NCBI RefSeq assembly: GCF_014647255.1
Contig: NZ_BMOV01000012.1
Coordinates: 1-64,000, forward strand
Direction: 5' to 3'
Length of the DNA: 64,000 bases
Source of the DNA: Iodidimonas muriae
GTDB lineage: Bacteria > Pseudomonadota > Alphaproteobacteria > Sphingomonadales > Rhodothalassiaceae
The number at the start of each line of letters is the position of its first letter. The first letter of the stretch is position 1. The translations under genes were made by a program, and so were the position numbers. Below the pieces are notes generated by a model. That model saw only the letters and a list, made by a program, of their open reading frames with translations, made no database searches and was not told the DNA's origin. Positions 1 to 8,076 of this stretch are shown here, piece by piece.

Positions 1-23
1 CCTTTGCCATGGTGAATCACGTA

Positions 24-395
24 TTACAACAAATGGGAATCCCCGAATTTAATAGGTCCTGACCCTAGGCCGCGAATATAGAAACGCGGAAAGGTGCGGC
101 CAAAAGACGATTCAATGGTCAGGCTGGGGATGCGGCCAGACAAAAACCGGATATCCGATCCGGCGGAGTTCAGCACATCGAGCTTTTCCCCGGCAAGCGC
201 CGCGACAGAACTGGGAACGTCTTGCAGGCTCTGCTCGCGCTTTTGCGCCGTAACAATAATTTCTTCCAGAACAAAACCGCCGCTTTCATCACGGCTCTGA
301 GCGAAAGCCGGCGCGGCAACACTGCTGGCAGCAATGGCTGCAAGACTTGCACAAGCAAGCCATTTGGTCCGCATGGATGTCATTTCGAAACTCAT
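24..395 (-). pseudogene. N-terminal fragment of a TonB-dependent receptor
   Basis: A reading frame of 123 residues starts at the ATG at 395, preceded by a good GGAGAAAG ribosome site. It opens with a Sec signal peptide (residues about 1-30, ending APAFAQ) and continues with a TonB box (EEIIVTAQKRE) and the first part of the plug domain, up to FYIRGLGS. A TAA at 24-26 then stops it, where a full receptor would run another 600 or more residues. All three frames beyond RGLGS are closed or unrelated, so this is a truncated gene and not a simple frameshift. Its place downstream of the purine genes hints at an ancestral role in nucleoside or base uptake, but that is only inference. The upstream in-frame ATG at 611 lacks a signal peptide context and was not used. 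Confidence 0.7.
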
Positions 396-636
396 GTCTT
401 TCTCCACTCTGTCTGGTGGGATTTCATTGAATTGGCCGCTCAAATACACTTCACAGGATTTGCCAGCCTCACATCGGCGGATGTTGTGCACCATCCGCAC
501 GGCGCTGTTAATTAAAATCCTGACTCTACGGTCCATTTTATAGCAATTTGTTGCAGCACGGCACCAGTATGGGATGGGCGAACCATAACGGCCTCTCATG
601 GTTCCAGACACAAATCGCCTCCCAAAAGAAAAATTT
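396..636. other. intergenic, promoter region of the TBDR fragment
   Basis: The stretch contains the ribosome site of the truncated receptor (GGAGAAAG just right of 395) and presumably its promoter. No convincing terminator for the upstream deaminase gene was seen, and no other coding signal. Confidence 0.3.
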
Positions 637-1671
637 TCAGGCGTTCAACCTGCTCAACAGCTTTTCCTTGGTGTCTGCATCGCAAAAAGCACCTTCGATT
701 GCCGTGCGCGTAAACCGCAGCAGATCCGCATCCTTGAAACCATGAACGCTTTGCGCCTGTTCATATTCCTGCTGCATATGCGTATGGAAAAAAGGCGGAT
801 CATCGGAACTGAGCGTCACACGCAAACCATTGTCCACCAATGCCCGCAAAGGATGGGCCGCCAGATCGGGATAAACGCCCAATGCAATATTGGAACCGGG
901 GCAGACCTCCAGAATAATCTCCCGATCACGCAGTTCAGCCATCAATGCGTCATCCTCGATGGCCCGCACCCCATGGCCAATACGCGACAGCTTCAATGAC
1001 TCAAGCGTATCGCGGATTCTTTCCGGTCCGCAGATCTCGCCGGCATGGGCGGTCAGCCCCAAGCCCGCATCAGAGGCCATGGCATAGGCTTTGGAAAAAT
1101 CATGGGGCCACAAAAACTGTTCGTCCCCTCCCATCCCGAAGCCGGTAACAAAGGGATGCGGATATTTATGGGCCAGATCCGCCAGCTTTTCCGCCTTTTC
1201 TACCCCATAATGGCGCACGGCAATCAGGATAATCCGGCAGACAATGCCAAAATCGCGCTCGGCGTCTTTCATCGCCGCCGATACGCTATCGATCAGCGTT
1301 CGATAGGCTATGCCGTGTTGCAGGGCATGATCGGGCGAGACGAAACTCTCCCCATAAATCACTCCGGATTGCGCCACCTTGCTGTAATAATCATAGGTGA
1401 TGTCATAATAATCTTCCGGCGTGCAAATGGCCGCCGCCATCCGATCATAGGCACTGAGGAATTCCTGAAAATTTTTCCAGGAATACTGACCATTCGCATC
1501 AATTGTATCCGACAGATCAATGCCATGCCGCGCCCCAAGCCGCATCGCCATAACTGGCGATACGGTTCCTTCCAAATGGCAGTGCAATTCCGCCATCGGT
1601 ACGGAGGATTTCGGTCGTTTTTGGGCGTTTTCCGGCGTGAACTCTGATCTCATCTGCAGATCAGCGCTCAT
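637..1671 (-). CDS. add: adenosine deaminase family protein
   Basis: This is a 344-residue cytoplasmic metal-dependent amidohydrolase that deaminates adenosine (or adenine) to inosine (or hypoxanthine), feeding the purine-degradation pathway encoded to the right. The zinc motif HCHLEGT is near residue 30, GHGVRAIED lies in the last third, and LEVCPGSNIALG plus SSDDPPFF supply the catalytic region typical of the Add family. The length fits the family. The start overlaps the end of the upstream amidohydrolase by 11 bases, so the pair is probably translationally coupled. Adenosine versus adenine specificity cannot be settled by eye. Confidence 0.85.
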   Translation of the reverse strand: MSADLQMRSEFTPENAQKRPKSSVPMAELHCHLEGTVSPVMAMRLGARHGIDLSDTIDANGQYSWKNFQEFLSAYDRMAAAICTPEDYYDITYDYYSKVAQSGVIYGESFVSPDHALQHGIAYRTLIDSVSAAMKDAERDFGIVCRIILIAVRHYGVEKAEKLADLAHKYPHPFVTGFGMGGDEQFLWPHDFSKAYAMASDAGLGLTAHAGEICGPERIRDTLESLKLSRIGHGVRAIEDDALMAELRDREIILEVCPGSNIALGVYPDLAAHPLRALVDNGLRVTLSSDDPPFFHTHMQQEYEQAQSVHGFKDADLLRFTRTAIEGAFCDADTKEKLLSRLNA

Positions 1672-3079
1672 TGCGAATGCCGCCCTCCAAGGTTTCGGCG
1701 AAGGCTTTTACCCGGTCTTTTACCGCGTTCCACTCGGCATCATGGCTTTCCACATCGATGGTAAGAATCGTCCGGTCTTCCATCACCCGCTGGCCATTGA
1801 CGATGGTGGTCAGCACATTGCCCGGATAAGCACCAAAGGCAATGGCGGCATAGACATCATAGCCCGGCTGCATATTGGGGGCATCCCGGTCGATAATGAT
1901 CAGATCGGCGCGTTTTCCGGCCTCCAAAGACCCGATATCCTCTTGTTTATCAAGGGCGCGCGCGCCGCCAATGGTGGCCATTTCCACAAGTTCAAGGGGC
2001 GTATAAGGGCGGGCATCATGAAGCCGCAACCGCGCGACAGAGGCCACATAATGCATCACCGTCAGGATATCCATCTGGTTCGAGCTCATAGGACCATCGG
2101 TACCAAGACCGATATCGACGCCTTTTTTCATCATTTCCCATGCGGGAGAAATGCCGCTGGCAGCCTTGGAATTGGCCTTGGGATTATGGGCAACGCCCAC
2201 GCCGCGCTCTTTCAAAAGATCCATATCCGCATCATCCAGATGGATCACATGCTTGGCCAAAAGGCGCGGGCTCAAAAAGCCGATCTCGTCCAGATAAGCG
2301 ATTTCGGAACGGGCATTTGCCATATCGGGATGACGCTCAAGCACCATCTCATATTCATCGGGGAACTCGACCATATGCATCAGCATGGGCACGTCATATT
2401 TGTCGGAAATGGCCCTTGCCGCCAACAGATGTTCTTTATCCACCGTATAAGGCGCATGGGGGGCAATGGCCGGTGTAATCAGATCATCATCCTTGAAATC
2501 CTGGATGAATTTTTCCGCATAAGCCAAGCCGCCATAAGGCTTTTCTGAATCGACAACGGGAAAGCCGATTACCGTTTCGCCCAGCACGCCGCGCAAGCCC
2601 ACCTCTTTGGTCGCCCGCGCCACTTCATCCTCGTGATAATACATATCGGCAAATGTGGTCACGCCGCCCATGGCCAGTTCAATGGCTGATTGGCGGGCAG
2701 ACACATGGATCAGATTGCGGTTCAACAGCTCTTTCTCGAGCGGGAACATCACATCGAACAGCAGGTTTTCCACCTCATATTCACCAAGCCCGCGAAAGGC
2801 CACCATGGAAATATGATTGTGCAGATTGATCATGCCCGGCATCACAATGTCGCCCCCGGCATTGATCACATGATCCGCTTCATAAGACGCTGCCAGATCA
2901 GCCCCGCCAATGGCCACGATGTCACGCCCCTTGATGGCCAGTGCTCCATTTTCAATCACCCGCCGCTCGGCATCCATGGTTACGATGGTGGCATCGGTAA
3001 TCAGGATATCGACAGGCTCTGCCAAGACAGGGGCAGCGATCGAGAGACACAGTCCAATGAGGCTTAAACGTCGCGACAT
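1661..3079 (-). CDS. exported amidohydrolase, MtaD/SAH deaminase-like
   Basis: This 472-residue protein belongs to the Trz/Atz/MtaD amidohydrolase family (5-methylthioadenosine/S-adenosylhomocysteine/chlorohydrolase type). Metal-binding motifs are NLHNHIS near residue 90, then APHAPYT, HVIHLDD and GLGTDGPMSSNQMD. It differs from cytoplasmic MtaD in having a clear signal peptide (MSRRLSLIGLCLSIAAPVLAE), so it should act in the periplasm. The ATG at 3079 is preferred over the one at 3088 because AAGGA lies 8 bases upstream of it. It overlaps the downstream deaminase gene, which suggests periplasmic deamination of a nucleoside-like compound followed by cytoplasmic processing. The true substrate is unknown. 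Confidence 0.75.
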   Translation of the reverse strand: MSRRLSLIGLCLSIAAPVLAEPVDILITDATIVTMDAERRVIENGALAIKGRDIVAIGGADLAASYEADHVINAGGDIVMPGMINLHNHISMVAFRGLGEYEVENLLFDVMFPLEKELLNRNLIHVSARQSAIELAMGGVTTFADMYYHEDEVARATKEVGLRGVLGETVIGFPVVDSEKPYGGLAYAEKFIQDFKDDDLITPAIAPHAPYTVDKEHLLAARAISDKYDVPMLMHMVEFPDEYEMVLERHPDMANARSEIAYLDEIGFLSPRLLAKHVIHLDDADMDLLKERGVGVAHNPKANSKAASGISPAWEMMKKGVDIGLGTDGPMSSNQMDILTVMHYVASVARLRLHDARPYTPLELVEMATIGGARALDKQEDIGSLEAGKRADLIIIDRDAPNMQPGYDVYAAIAFGAYPGNVLTTIVNGQRVMEDRTILTIDVESHDAEWNAVKDRVKAFAETLEGGIRNER

Positions 3080-3190
3080 ATTTTTCATCCTTTTTTTTCA
3101 ATTGTTGTCGGTGAAGCCGGTGGGATAGGCTTTGATATATGGCAGAGAAAAGGCCGTCATGGCTTTTTTCTTTAAAAACAGAGAGCCCAC

Positions 3191-4018
3191 ATGCCTGAAT
3201 TGACAGTCGATCCGCGCGCCTATGGCTTTGAATGGCAAAACAAACCCACTAATGACCTTCGCATAGCTTCGCCTGCCCAGATTGCACAGTTCAATCAGGA
3301 TGGCTATTTTCTTTTGGAAAAAGCCATCAGCCCGCAATGGATAGAGAAACTTCTCGCCCAGATCGACCCCATTGAGGCCGGCATCACGGACACCACCCTC
3401 ACTTTGGAAGGCGACCGTTCCTTTACCTACAAGGCCGATGCCATCACTTTTGTGCGCAATCTGGTGGCCCATAGCGATATGGTGCGGGATTTGGTAAAAA
3501 GCCCGGTCTTTCGCGGCCTTGGCCATGATCTTATCGGCCCGGATGTGCGGCTTTATTGGGATCAGGCGGTTTATAAAAAGCCGGAAAAGGCGCGCACATT
3601 TCCGTGGCATCAGGATAACGGCTATACGTTGACAGATCCGCAAGCCTATCTCACCTGCTGGCTGGCGCTGACCGATGCCACCTTGGAAAATGGCTGTCCA
3701 TGGGTGCTGCCGGGCCTTCATAAACACGGCACCTTGATCCATGACAGCACGCCCGATGGCATCCAGTTGCGTGGGGCCACGGCCCCGCTTATGGAAAAAA
3801 CGGCGGTCTGTGTTCCGGCGAAGGCGGGGGACATGGTGGTGTTTTCCTCGCTTACCCCGCATAAAACCGGGGCCAATACCACATCCAGCATCCGGAAAGC
3901 ATTGATCATTCAACTGATGCCAGACGGACTGGCCTTCATCAAAGAAGACGGCACGCGCAGCATCAAGAACGATCCCGTGCTGAATATGCCAATCCTGTCT
4001 CATGGCGCCGCCTGTTGA
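3191..4018 (+). CDS. phytanoyl-CoA dioxygenase (PhyH) family protein
   Basis: The 275-residue product matches Fe(II)/2-oxoglutarate dioxygenases of the PhyH family. The facial triad is visible as WHQDNGY (His and Asp, about residue 140) and a distal His in SLTPHKTGANTT, with the oxoglutarate-binding Arg likely in SSIRKALI. It is cytoplasmic with no signal peptide. It is transcribed against guaD, with an overlap of 19 bases at the 3' ends, and lies divergently from the amidohydrolase at 1661-3079. Its place inside a purine cluster suggests it may hydroxylate a purine- or nucleoside-related compound, but PhyH enzymes act on very diverse small molecules and nothing in the sequence fixes the substrate. 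Confidence 0.75.
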   Translation: MPELTVDPRAYGFEWQNKPTNDLRIASPAQIAQFNQDGYFLLEKAISPQWIEKLLAQIDPIEAGITDTTLTLEGDRSFTYKADAITFVRNLVAHSDMVRDLVKSPVFRGLGHDLIGPDVRLYWDQAVYKKPEKARTFPWHQDNGYTLTDPQAYLTCWLALTDATLENGCPWVLPGLHKHGTLIHDSTPDGIQLRGATAPLMEKTAVCVPAKAGDMVVFSSLTPHKTGANTTSSIRKALIIQLMPDGLAFIKEDGTRSIKNDPVLNMPILSHGAAC

Positions 4019-5322
4019 GTTGCCGCAAAGGCATGGCCCGCAACGGGCTTGCCCGCCAGATAGACATGACGCACGGCCCGATCGTCGCCCAGCATCATCA
4101 AAACGAACAAACGTTCCATGAAATCACGGGCCACGGCCATGCGTCCGGCAATCACCGGCGTTGCCGCATAATCAAGCACCAGAAAATCCGCTTCCATACC
4201 GGGCTTCAAACTGCCCACCCGATCCGCCATATGAAGGGCGCGCGCGCCGCCCAATGTGGCATGATAAAAGGCCTGTTCGGCGGCAATCACCGTGCCTTTT
4301 ATATGGGCGACCTTATAAGCCTCGGACATGGTGGCAAGCAGCGACAGGCTGGTTCCCGCCCCCACATCACTGCCCAAGCCGATTTCAATCCCTGCCTTGC
4401 GCGCGGCTTCATAATCCATCAGGCCGCTGCCCAAAAACAGGTTCGAACTGGGGCAAAAGGCAATGCTGGAACGGGCCTTGGCCAGCCGCGATAAAGCCCC
4501 CTCATCCAGATGCACGCAATGGGCAAAAACCGAACGGTCCCCCACCATGCCGCTTTGCTCATAAACATCCAGATAATCATCCGCTTCGGGGAACAATTCA
4601 GCGACCCTGGCGATTTCCGCATGGTTTTCCGACAGATGCGTTTGCAAAAGAATATCGGGATATTCAGCCAATAAACGGCCTGCGCTTTGCAGGCTTTCCT
4701 TGCTGCAAGTCGGTGCAAAACGCGGTGTCACCGCATAGCCAAGCCGTCCTTTTCCGTGCCAGCGCTCGATCAGCGCCTTGCTTTTTTGGTAGCCTTCCTC
4801 TGCTGGCTCCAACAAGGCATCCGGCGCATCCCGATCCATCAACACTTTACCCGCCACCAAGCGCATATTGCGGGCATAGGCAGCTTCAAACAAAGCCTCT
4901 ACCGATTGTTCATGCACACTGGCAAAAACCAGAGCCGAGGTGGTGCCATGCGCCAATAACGCATCCAAAAACACCGGTGCAGCCGCCTTGCAATATTCCG
5001 GGTCGGCAAAAGATTCTTCTGCAGGGAAGGTATAGCTTTTCAGCCAATCCATCAGTTGCTTGCCGGGGCTGGCGATCATCGACAATTGCGGGAAATGCAC
5101 ATGCGCATCCACAAAGCCCGGCACCATCACGCCGTTTTTGTGATGGGTAACCGGCATATCGGGCGATAATGTCGGGCCCAGGCTGTCCCACGCACCGCAA
5201 GCGGTGATGAGGCCGTCTTCAATGACCAGCACACCATCGGCATGATAGACCGCAGCCCCGGCCCCCTTGGCCGGATCGTCTGTCAGGGTGAAAATCTCAC
5301 CACGATGGGCGGATGCATTCAT
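4000..5322 (-). CDS. guaD: guanine deaminase
   Basis: This 440-residue cytoplasmic zinc amidohydrolase converts guanine to xanthine. Diagnostic features are PGFVDAHVHFPQ near residue 70, the guanine deaminase signature around DWLKSYTFPAE, HLSENHAEI, HCVHLDEG and GLGSDVGAGTS. The length is normal for GuaD. It is the last gene of the uraH-xdhABC-puuD-allA-guaD operon and begins with a 4-base ATGA overlap with allA. Xanthine made here is the substrate of the XdhAB enzyme encoded upstream. Confidence 0.92.
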   Translation of the reverse strand: MNASAHRGEIFTLTDDPAKGAGAAVYHADGVLVIEDGLITACGAWDSLGPTLSPDMPVTHHKNGVMVPGFVDAHVHFPQLSMIASPGKQLMDWLKSYTFPAEESFADPEYCKAAAPVFLDALLAHGTTSALVFASVHEQSVEALFEAAYARNMRLVAGKVLMDRDAPDALLEPAEEGYQKSKALIERWHGKGRLGYAVTPRFAPTCSKESLQSAGRLLAEYPDILLQTHLSENHAEIARVAELFPEADDYLDVYEQSGMVGDRSVFAHCVHLDEGALSRLAKARSSIAFCPSSNLFLGSGLMDYEAARKAGIEIGLGSDVGAGTSLSLLATMSEAYKVAHIKGTVIAAEQAFYHATLGGARALHMADRVGSLKPGMEADFLVLDYAATPVIAGRMAVARDFMERLFVLMMLGDDRAVRHVYLAGKPVAGHAFAATQQAAP

Positions 5323-5843
5323 AGCTCTGCCTCTTCCAGATCAATGGTCATCGCCGGGTCAAGGCGCACTTCATCCAGATTGGCACCGGCAGCGTCTTTT
5401 GGTCCTCCCCGGTCGATCACCAGAAAATCGCTCACGCCGCCCAAAGCCAGCGAATAATGATGCCATGTACCCGCATGATAATTCACCCCTTGGTCCGGAC
5501 GGGCCAAAAAGGCCACCATCGCCTTTTGGTCGAACGGCCCTTTGGGGGCCACCACCACCAGATATGGATTGCCGCTCAAGGGATAAAATGCCTGACTGCC
5601 AAGGGGGTGACGTTCCATCAGCTCCAAGCGTAAGGGCCGGGCTTTTGGTGTGGAGCGGAAAATACTGATCAAAGGAAGCCCGCCTTCACGCCCCAGATCC
5701 AAAGCCGCCAGATCATGAAAGCGTGTGGTATGGCCTTCATTGATCGAGAGCGCCTCCTTGGCCGACGCACAGTCGATCACATCGCCATAAGGGGCGAAGG
5801 CCGCCGCTGTCAGCGGTTGCAGGGGAAGAATGCGGCTCGACAT
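5319..5843 (-). CDS. allA: ureidoglycolate lyase
   Basis: The 174-residue protein is the AllA-type ureidoglycolate lyase, which splits ureidoglycolate into glyoxylate and urea, the last step of the pathway. Family landmarks are the N-terminal AFAPYGDVID, MERHPLGSQAFYPL in the middle, and the metal/substrate motif YHAGTWHHYSLAL near residue 130, followed by FLVIDRGG. The start is ATG at 5843 within a GTGATG overlapping the puuD stop. It sits between puuD and guaD with overlapping ends, so it is in the same translationally coupled operon. Confidence 0.93.
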   Translation of the reverse strand: MSSRILPLQPLTAAAFAPYGDVIDCASAKEALSINEGHTTRFHDLAALDLGREGGLPLISIFRSTPKARPLRLELMERHPLGSQAFYPLSGNPYLVVVAPKGPFDQKAMVAFLARPDQGVNYHAGTWHHYSLALGGVSDFLVIDRGGPKDAAGANLDEVRLDPAMTIDLEEAEL

Positions 5844-7060
5844 CACTGCCCTGCCCCATTGGCCGCTTTTTCCGCATCAAGGCTATTGATCCACGCCCCC
5901 AATATCGCGCGTTCTTCCATTGTCATGCCGGTTTCATTCCCCAAGGGCATCATATCTGCATCCACGGCCTGGGCCCGCACCCGGTCCGCATATTGCTGGA
6001 TCTGCGCCTTTGTTTCCAGCATCACACCGGATGGAGCCACATCGAAATATTCATGTGTGGGCTGTGCCGCATGACAGGCCGCACAGTGCTTCGAGATAAG
6101 CGGAGCCACATCCGCATAGGTGACCGCATTTTTGGGCGCCAGCGCCTGCGATTGACGGTGCTGCATATCGGCAGCGAAGATCATGGTCAGCACAAAAATC
6201 AACACTCCCAGAAAGATCAGCCCGGTCTTTACCTCGCCCCGATGACGCAGATTGAAGAAATGCCGGATCGCAATCCCTGAAAGGGCAATGCCCGCCAAAA
6301 CCGCCCAGCCATAAGGGTTGGAAAAGGTCATGGGATAATGGTTGGACACCATGATGAACAGCACCGGCAGCGTCATGTAATTATTGTGCAGGGATCGCTG
6401 CTTGGCGGCGATGCCCAAAGCCGGATCGGGGCGCTTGCCCGCCAGCATGGCTTTCACGGCTTTTTTCTGATTGGGAATGATGATGAAGAACACATTGGCC
6501 ACCATGGCCGACCCCACCATCGCCCCCACATGGATATAGGCCCCCCGGCCCGAAAAAATCTGGGACAAGCCATAGGCGGCGGCCGTCAAAATCCCAAACC
6601 ACAAAATGCCCAGAAGCCGGTTGTTCTTGCCCAGCGGAGATTTGCACAAGCCATTATAGACCAGCCAGCTTACCGCCAACGAGCCAAGGCCAAGGCCAAT
6701 GGCTTCCATTTGGCTAAGATCGGCTTTGGTGCGGTCGATCAAATAAAGCTCCGCCCCATAATAATAGACCACACCCAAAAGCAAGAACCCGCTTATCCAG
6801 GTGAAATAGGCTTCATATTTGAACCAGTGCAGATGATCGGGAAGATCATCCGGTGCCACCAGATATTTCTTGTTGTGGTAAAATCCACCACCATGCACGG
6901 CCCATAATTCGCCCGCCTCGCCTTCTTTGGTGGCGGGGCCTTTGCGCAAATTATTATCCAGCCACACGAAATAAAAAGACGATCCGATCCAGGCGATGCC
7001 CGTAATCAAGTGCAGCCACCTGATGGCAAGGCCGATCCAGCTTGCCCAATCAATACTCAT
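5843..7060 (-). CDS. puuD: membrane urate oxidase with cytochrome c domain (PuuD)
   Basis: The 405-residue product is the PuuD-type urate oxidase, an inner-membrane enzyme oxidising urate to 5-hydroxyisourate with electrons leaving through a fused cytochrome c. The N-terminal two-thirds holds about eight membrane segments (for example WLHLITGIAWIGSSFYFVW and FGILTAAAYGL). The C-terminal domain has the haem c motif CAACH and a later Met-containing stretch (DADMMPLGN) able to give the axial ligand. Start ATG 7060 shares one base with the xdhC stop. Unlike uricase, this enzyme should not make hydrogen peroxide and links the pathway to respiration. Confidence 0.92.
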   Translation of the reverse strand: MSIDWASWIGLAIRWLHLITGIAWIGSSFYFVWLDNNLRKGPATKEGEAGELWAVHGGGFYHNKKYLVAPDDLPDHLHWFKYEAYFTWISGFLLLGVVYYYGAELYLIDRTKADLSQMEAIGLGLGSLAVSWLVYNGLCKSPLGKNNRLLGILWFGILTAAAYGLSQIFSGRGAYIHVGAMVGSAMVANVFFIIIPNQKKAVKAMLAGKRPDPALGIAAKQRSLHNNYMTLPVLFIMVSNHYPMTFSNPYGWAVLAGIALSGIAIRHFFNLRHRGEVKTGLIFLGVLIFVLTMIFAADMQHRQSQALAPKNAVTYADVAPLISKHCAACHAAQPTHEYFDVAPSGVMLETKAQIQQYADRVRAQAVDADMMPLGNETGMTMEERAILGAWINSLDAEKAANGAGQ

Positions 7061-8076
7061 CACAGCGCATTTTCCTCAGTTATCGGGCTCAAAGACCGAA
7101 CCATATCCAAAAGTTCGGCCGCCACGGCAATGGCAATCACTTCCGGTTCTTTGCCTTGAGGACCGCCCAGTCCTATGGGGCAGGTCAGGCGACCGATTTG
7201 TGTTTCATCAAGGCCCACATCATCGCGGAACCTTTTTAAAAATCTTGATCGTTTCGTTTCCGAACCGATCAATCCGCAATAGGCGGCATCGCCCCGTTTC
7301 AAGATTGCGGCGGTGATATCGAAATCCAATGGATGGGAATGTGTGAACACCAGATACAAGGCATCTTTCGGGGCGCTTTCTACCACAGCCACGGGATCTT
7401 GCGTCACCAAGCGCCTGACCCCTTCGATGGGACTGGGAGGAAACGCCTCGGCCCGGCTGTCGATCCATGTCACATCAAAAGGCAAGGTGCTCAATATCCG
7501 CGCCACCGCCCGGCCCACATGGCCCGCACCAAACATATAAAGCGGCGCATAAGGCGATCCCAATACCTGCACCACAGCCCCCACATCGGCGACATCCACC
7601 CGCATGTCCCCATGCGGTTTACCTGCCTTATCCAGCAAGGCCACCACCTTGCCAGCCTTCACCAGTGCTTTGGCATCATCGGGCTGGCAATAAATATGGG
7701 GGGCATCACAGCCCAGCTTCGTAATCAGATGGGTAGAACCATCCCCCTGTGCGGCTTTTATCGTGTGTGCTTCATCGGGTGTGAAAAGGTCGAACAGCAC
7801 CATCACGCGGCCGCCGCAACACTGATCCAGCTTCGGCCCCAAGGCATAATCGCGGACAAAAGCAGCACCGCCCGATTGCAACAAAGCCTTTGCATCGGCA
7901 ATGGCTTGATATTCCAATGCGCCACCGCCAATGGTGCCACTGACAGCCTCCATCGTCACAACCATCCGCGCTCCGGGTTCACGCGGGGCAGAGCCGTAAC
8001 TTGCCACCACGCTTACCATCACCGCCCGGTGCTGCACCAAATGCTGTGCAGCCAATGCGGTCAGCCAGTCAGCCAT
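7060..8076 (-). CDS. xdhC: xanthine dehydrogenase accessory protein XdhC
   Basis: About 338 residues, the XdhC chaperone that binds and sulfurates molybdenum cofactor and inserts it in XdhB. The N-terminal XdhC/CoxI domain (VASYGSAPREPGARMVV, then GGGALEYQA) is followed by a Rossmann-type domain (LYMFGAGHVGRAVARIL). It lies between xdhB and puuD with overlapping ends. Two starts are possible, 8088 or 8076; 8076 is favoured because it gives an 8-base ATGGCTGA overlap with xdhB, the same kind of overlap seen between xdhA and xdhB, and follows a GAGAGGGG sequence. Confidence 0.9.
   Translation of the reverse strand: MADWLTALAAQHLVQHRAVMVSVVASYGSAPREPGARMVVTMEAVSGTIGGGALEYQAIADAKALLQSGGAAFVRDYALGPKLDQCCGGRVMVLFDLFTPDEAHTIKAAQGDGSTHLITKLGCDAPHIYCQPDDAKALVKAGKVVALLDKAGKPHGDMRVDVADVGAVVQVLGSPYAPLYMFGAGHVGRAVARILSTLPFDVTWIDSRAEAFPPSPIEGVRRLVTQDPVAVVESAPKDALYLVFTHSHPLDFDITAAILKRGDAAYCGLIGSETKRSRFLKRFRDDVGLDETQIGRLTCPIGLGGPQGKEPEVIAIAVAAELLDMVRSLSPITEENAL

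Noticed and set aside
3098-4003. 301-codon frame antisense to the PhyH dioxygenase
   Set aside because: The dioxygenase frame has the full catalytic triad; the antisense frame lacks recognisable motifs and is a shadow.
4161-5150. 329-codon frame antisense to guaD, Pro/Arg/Cys-rich
   Set aside because: Composition is that of an out-of-frame shadow of a GC-rich gene; guaD motifs are unambiguous.
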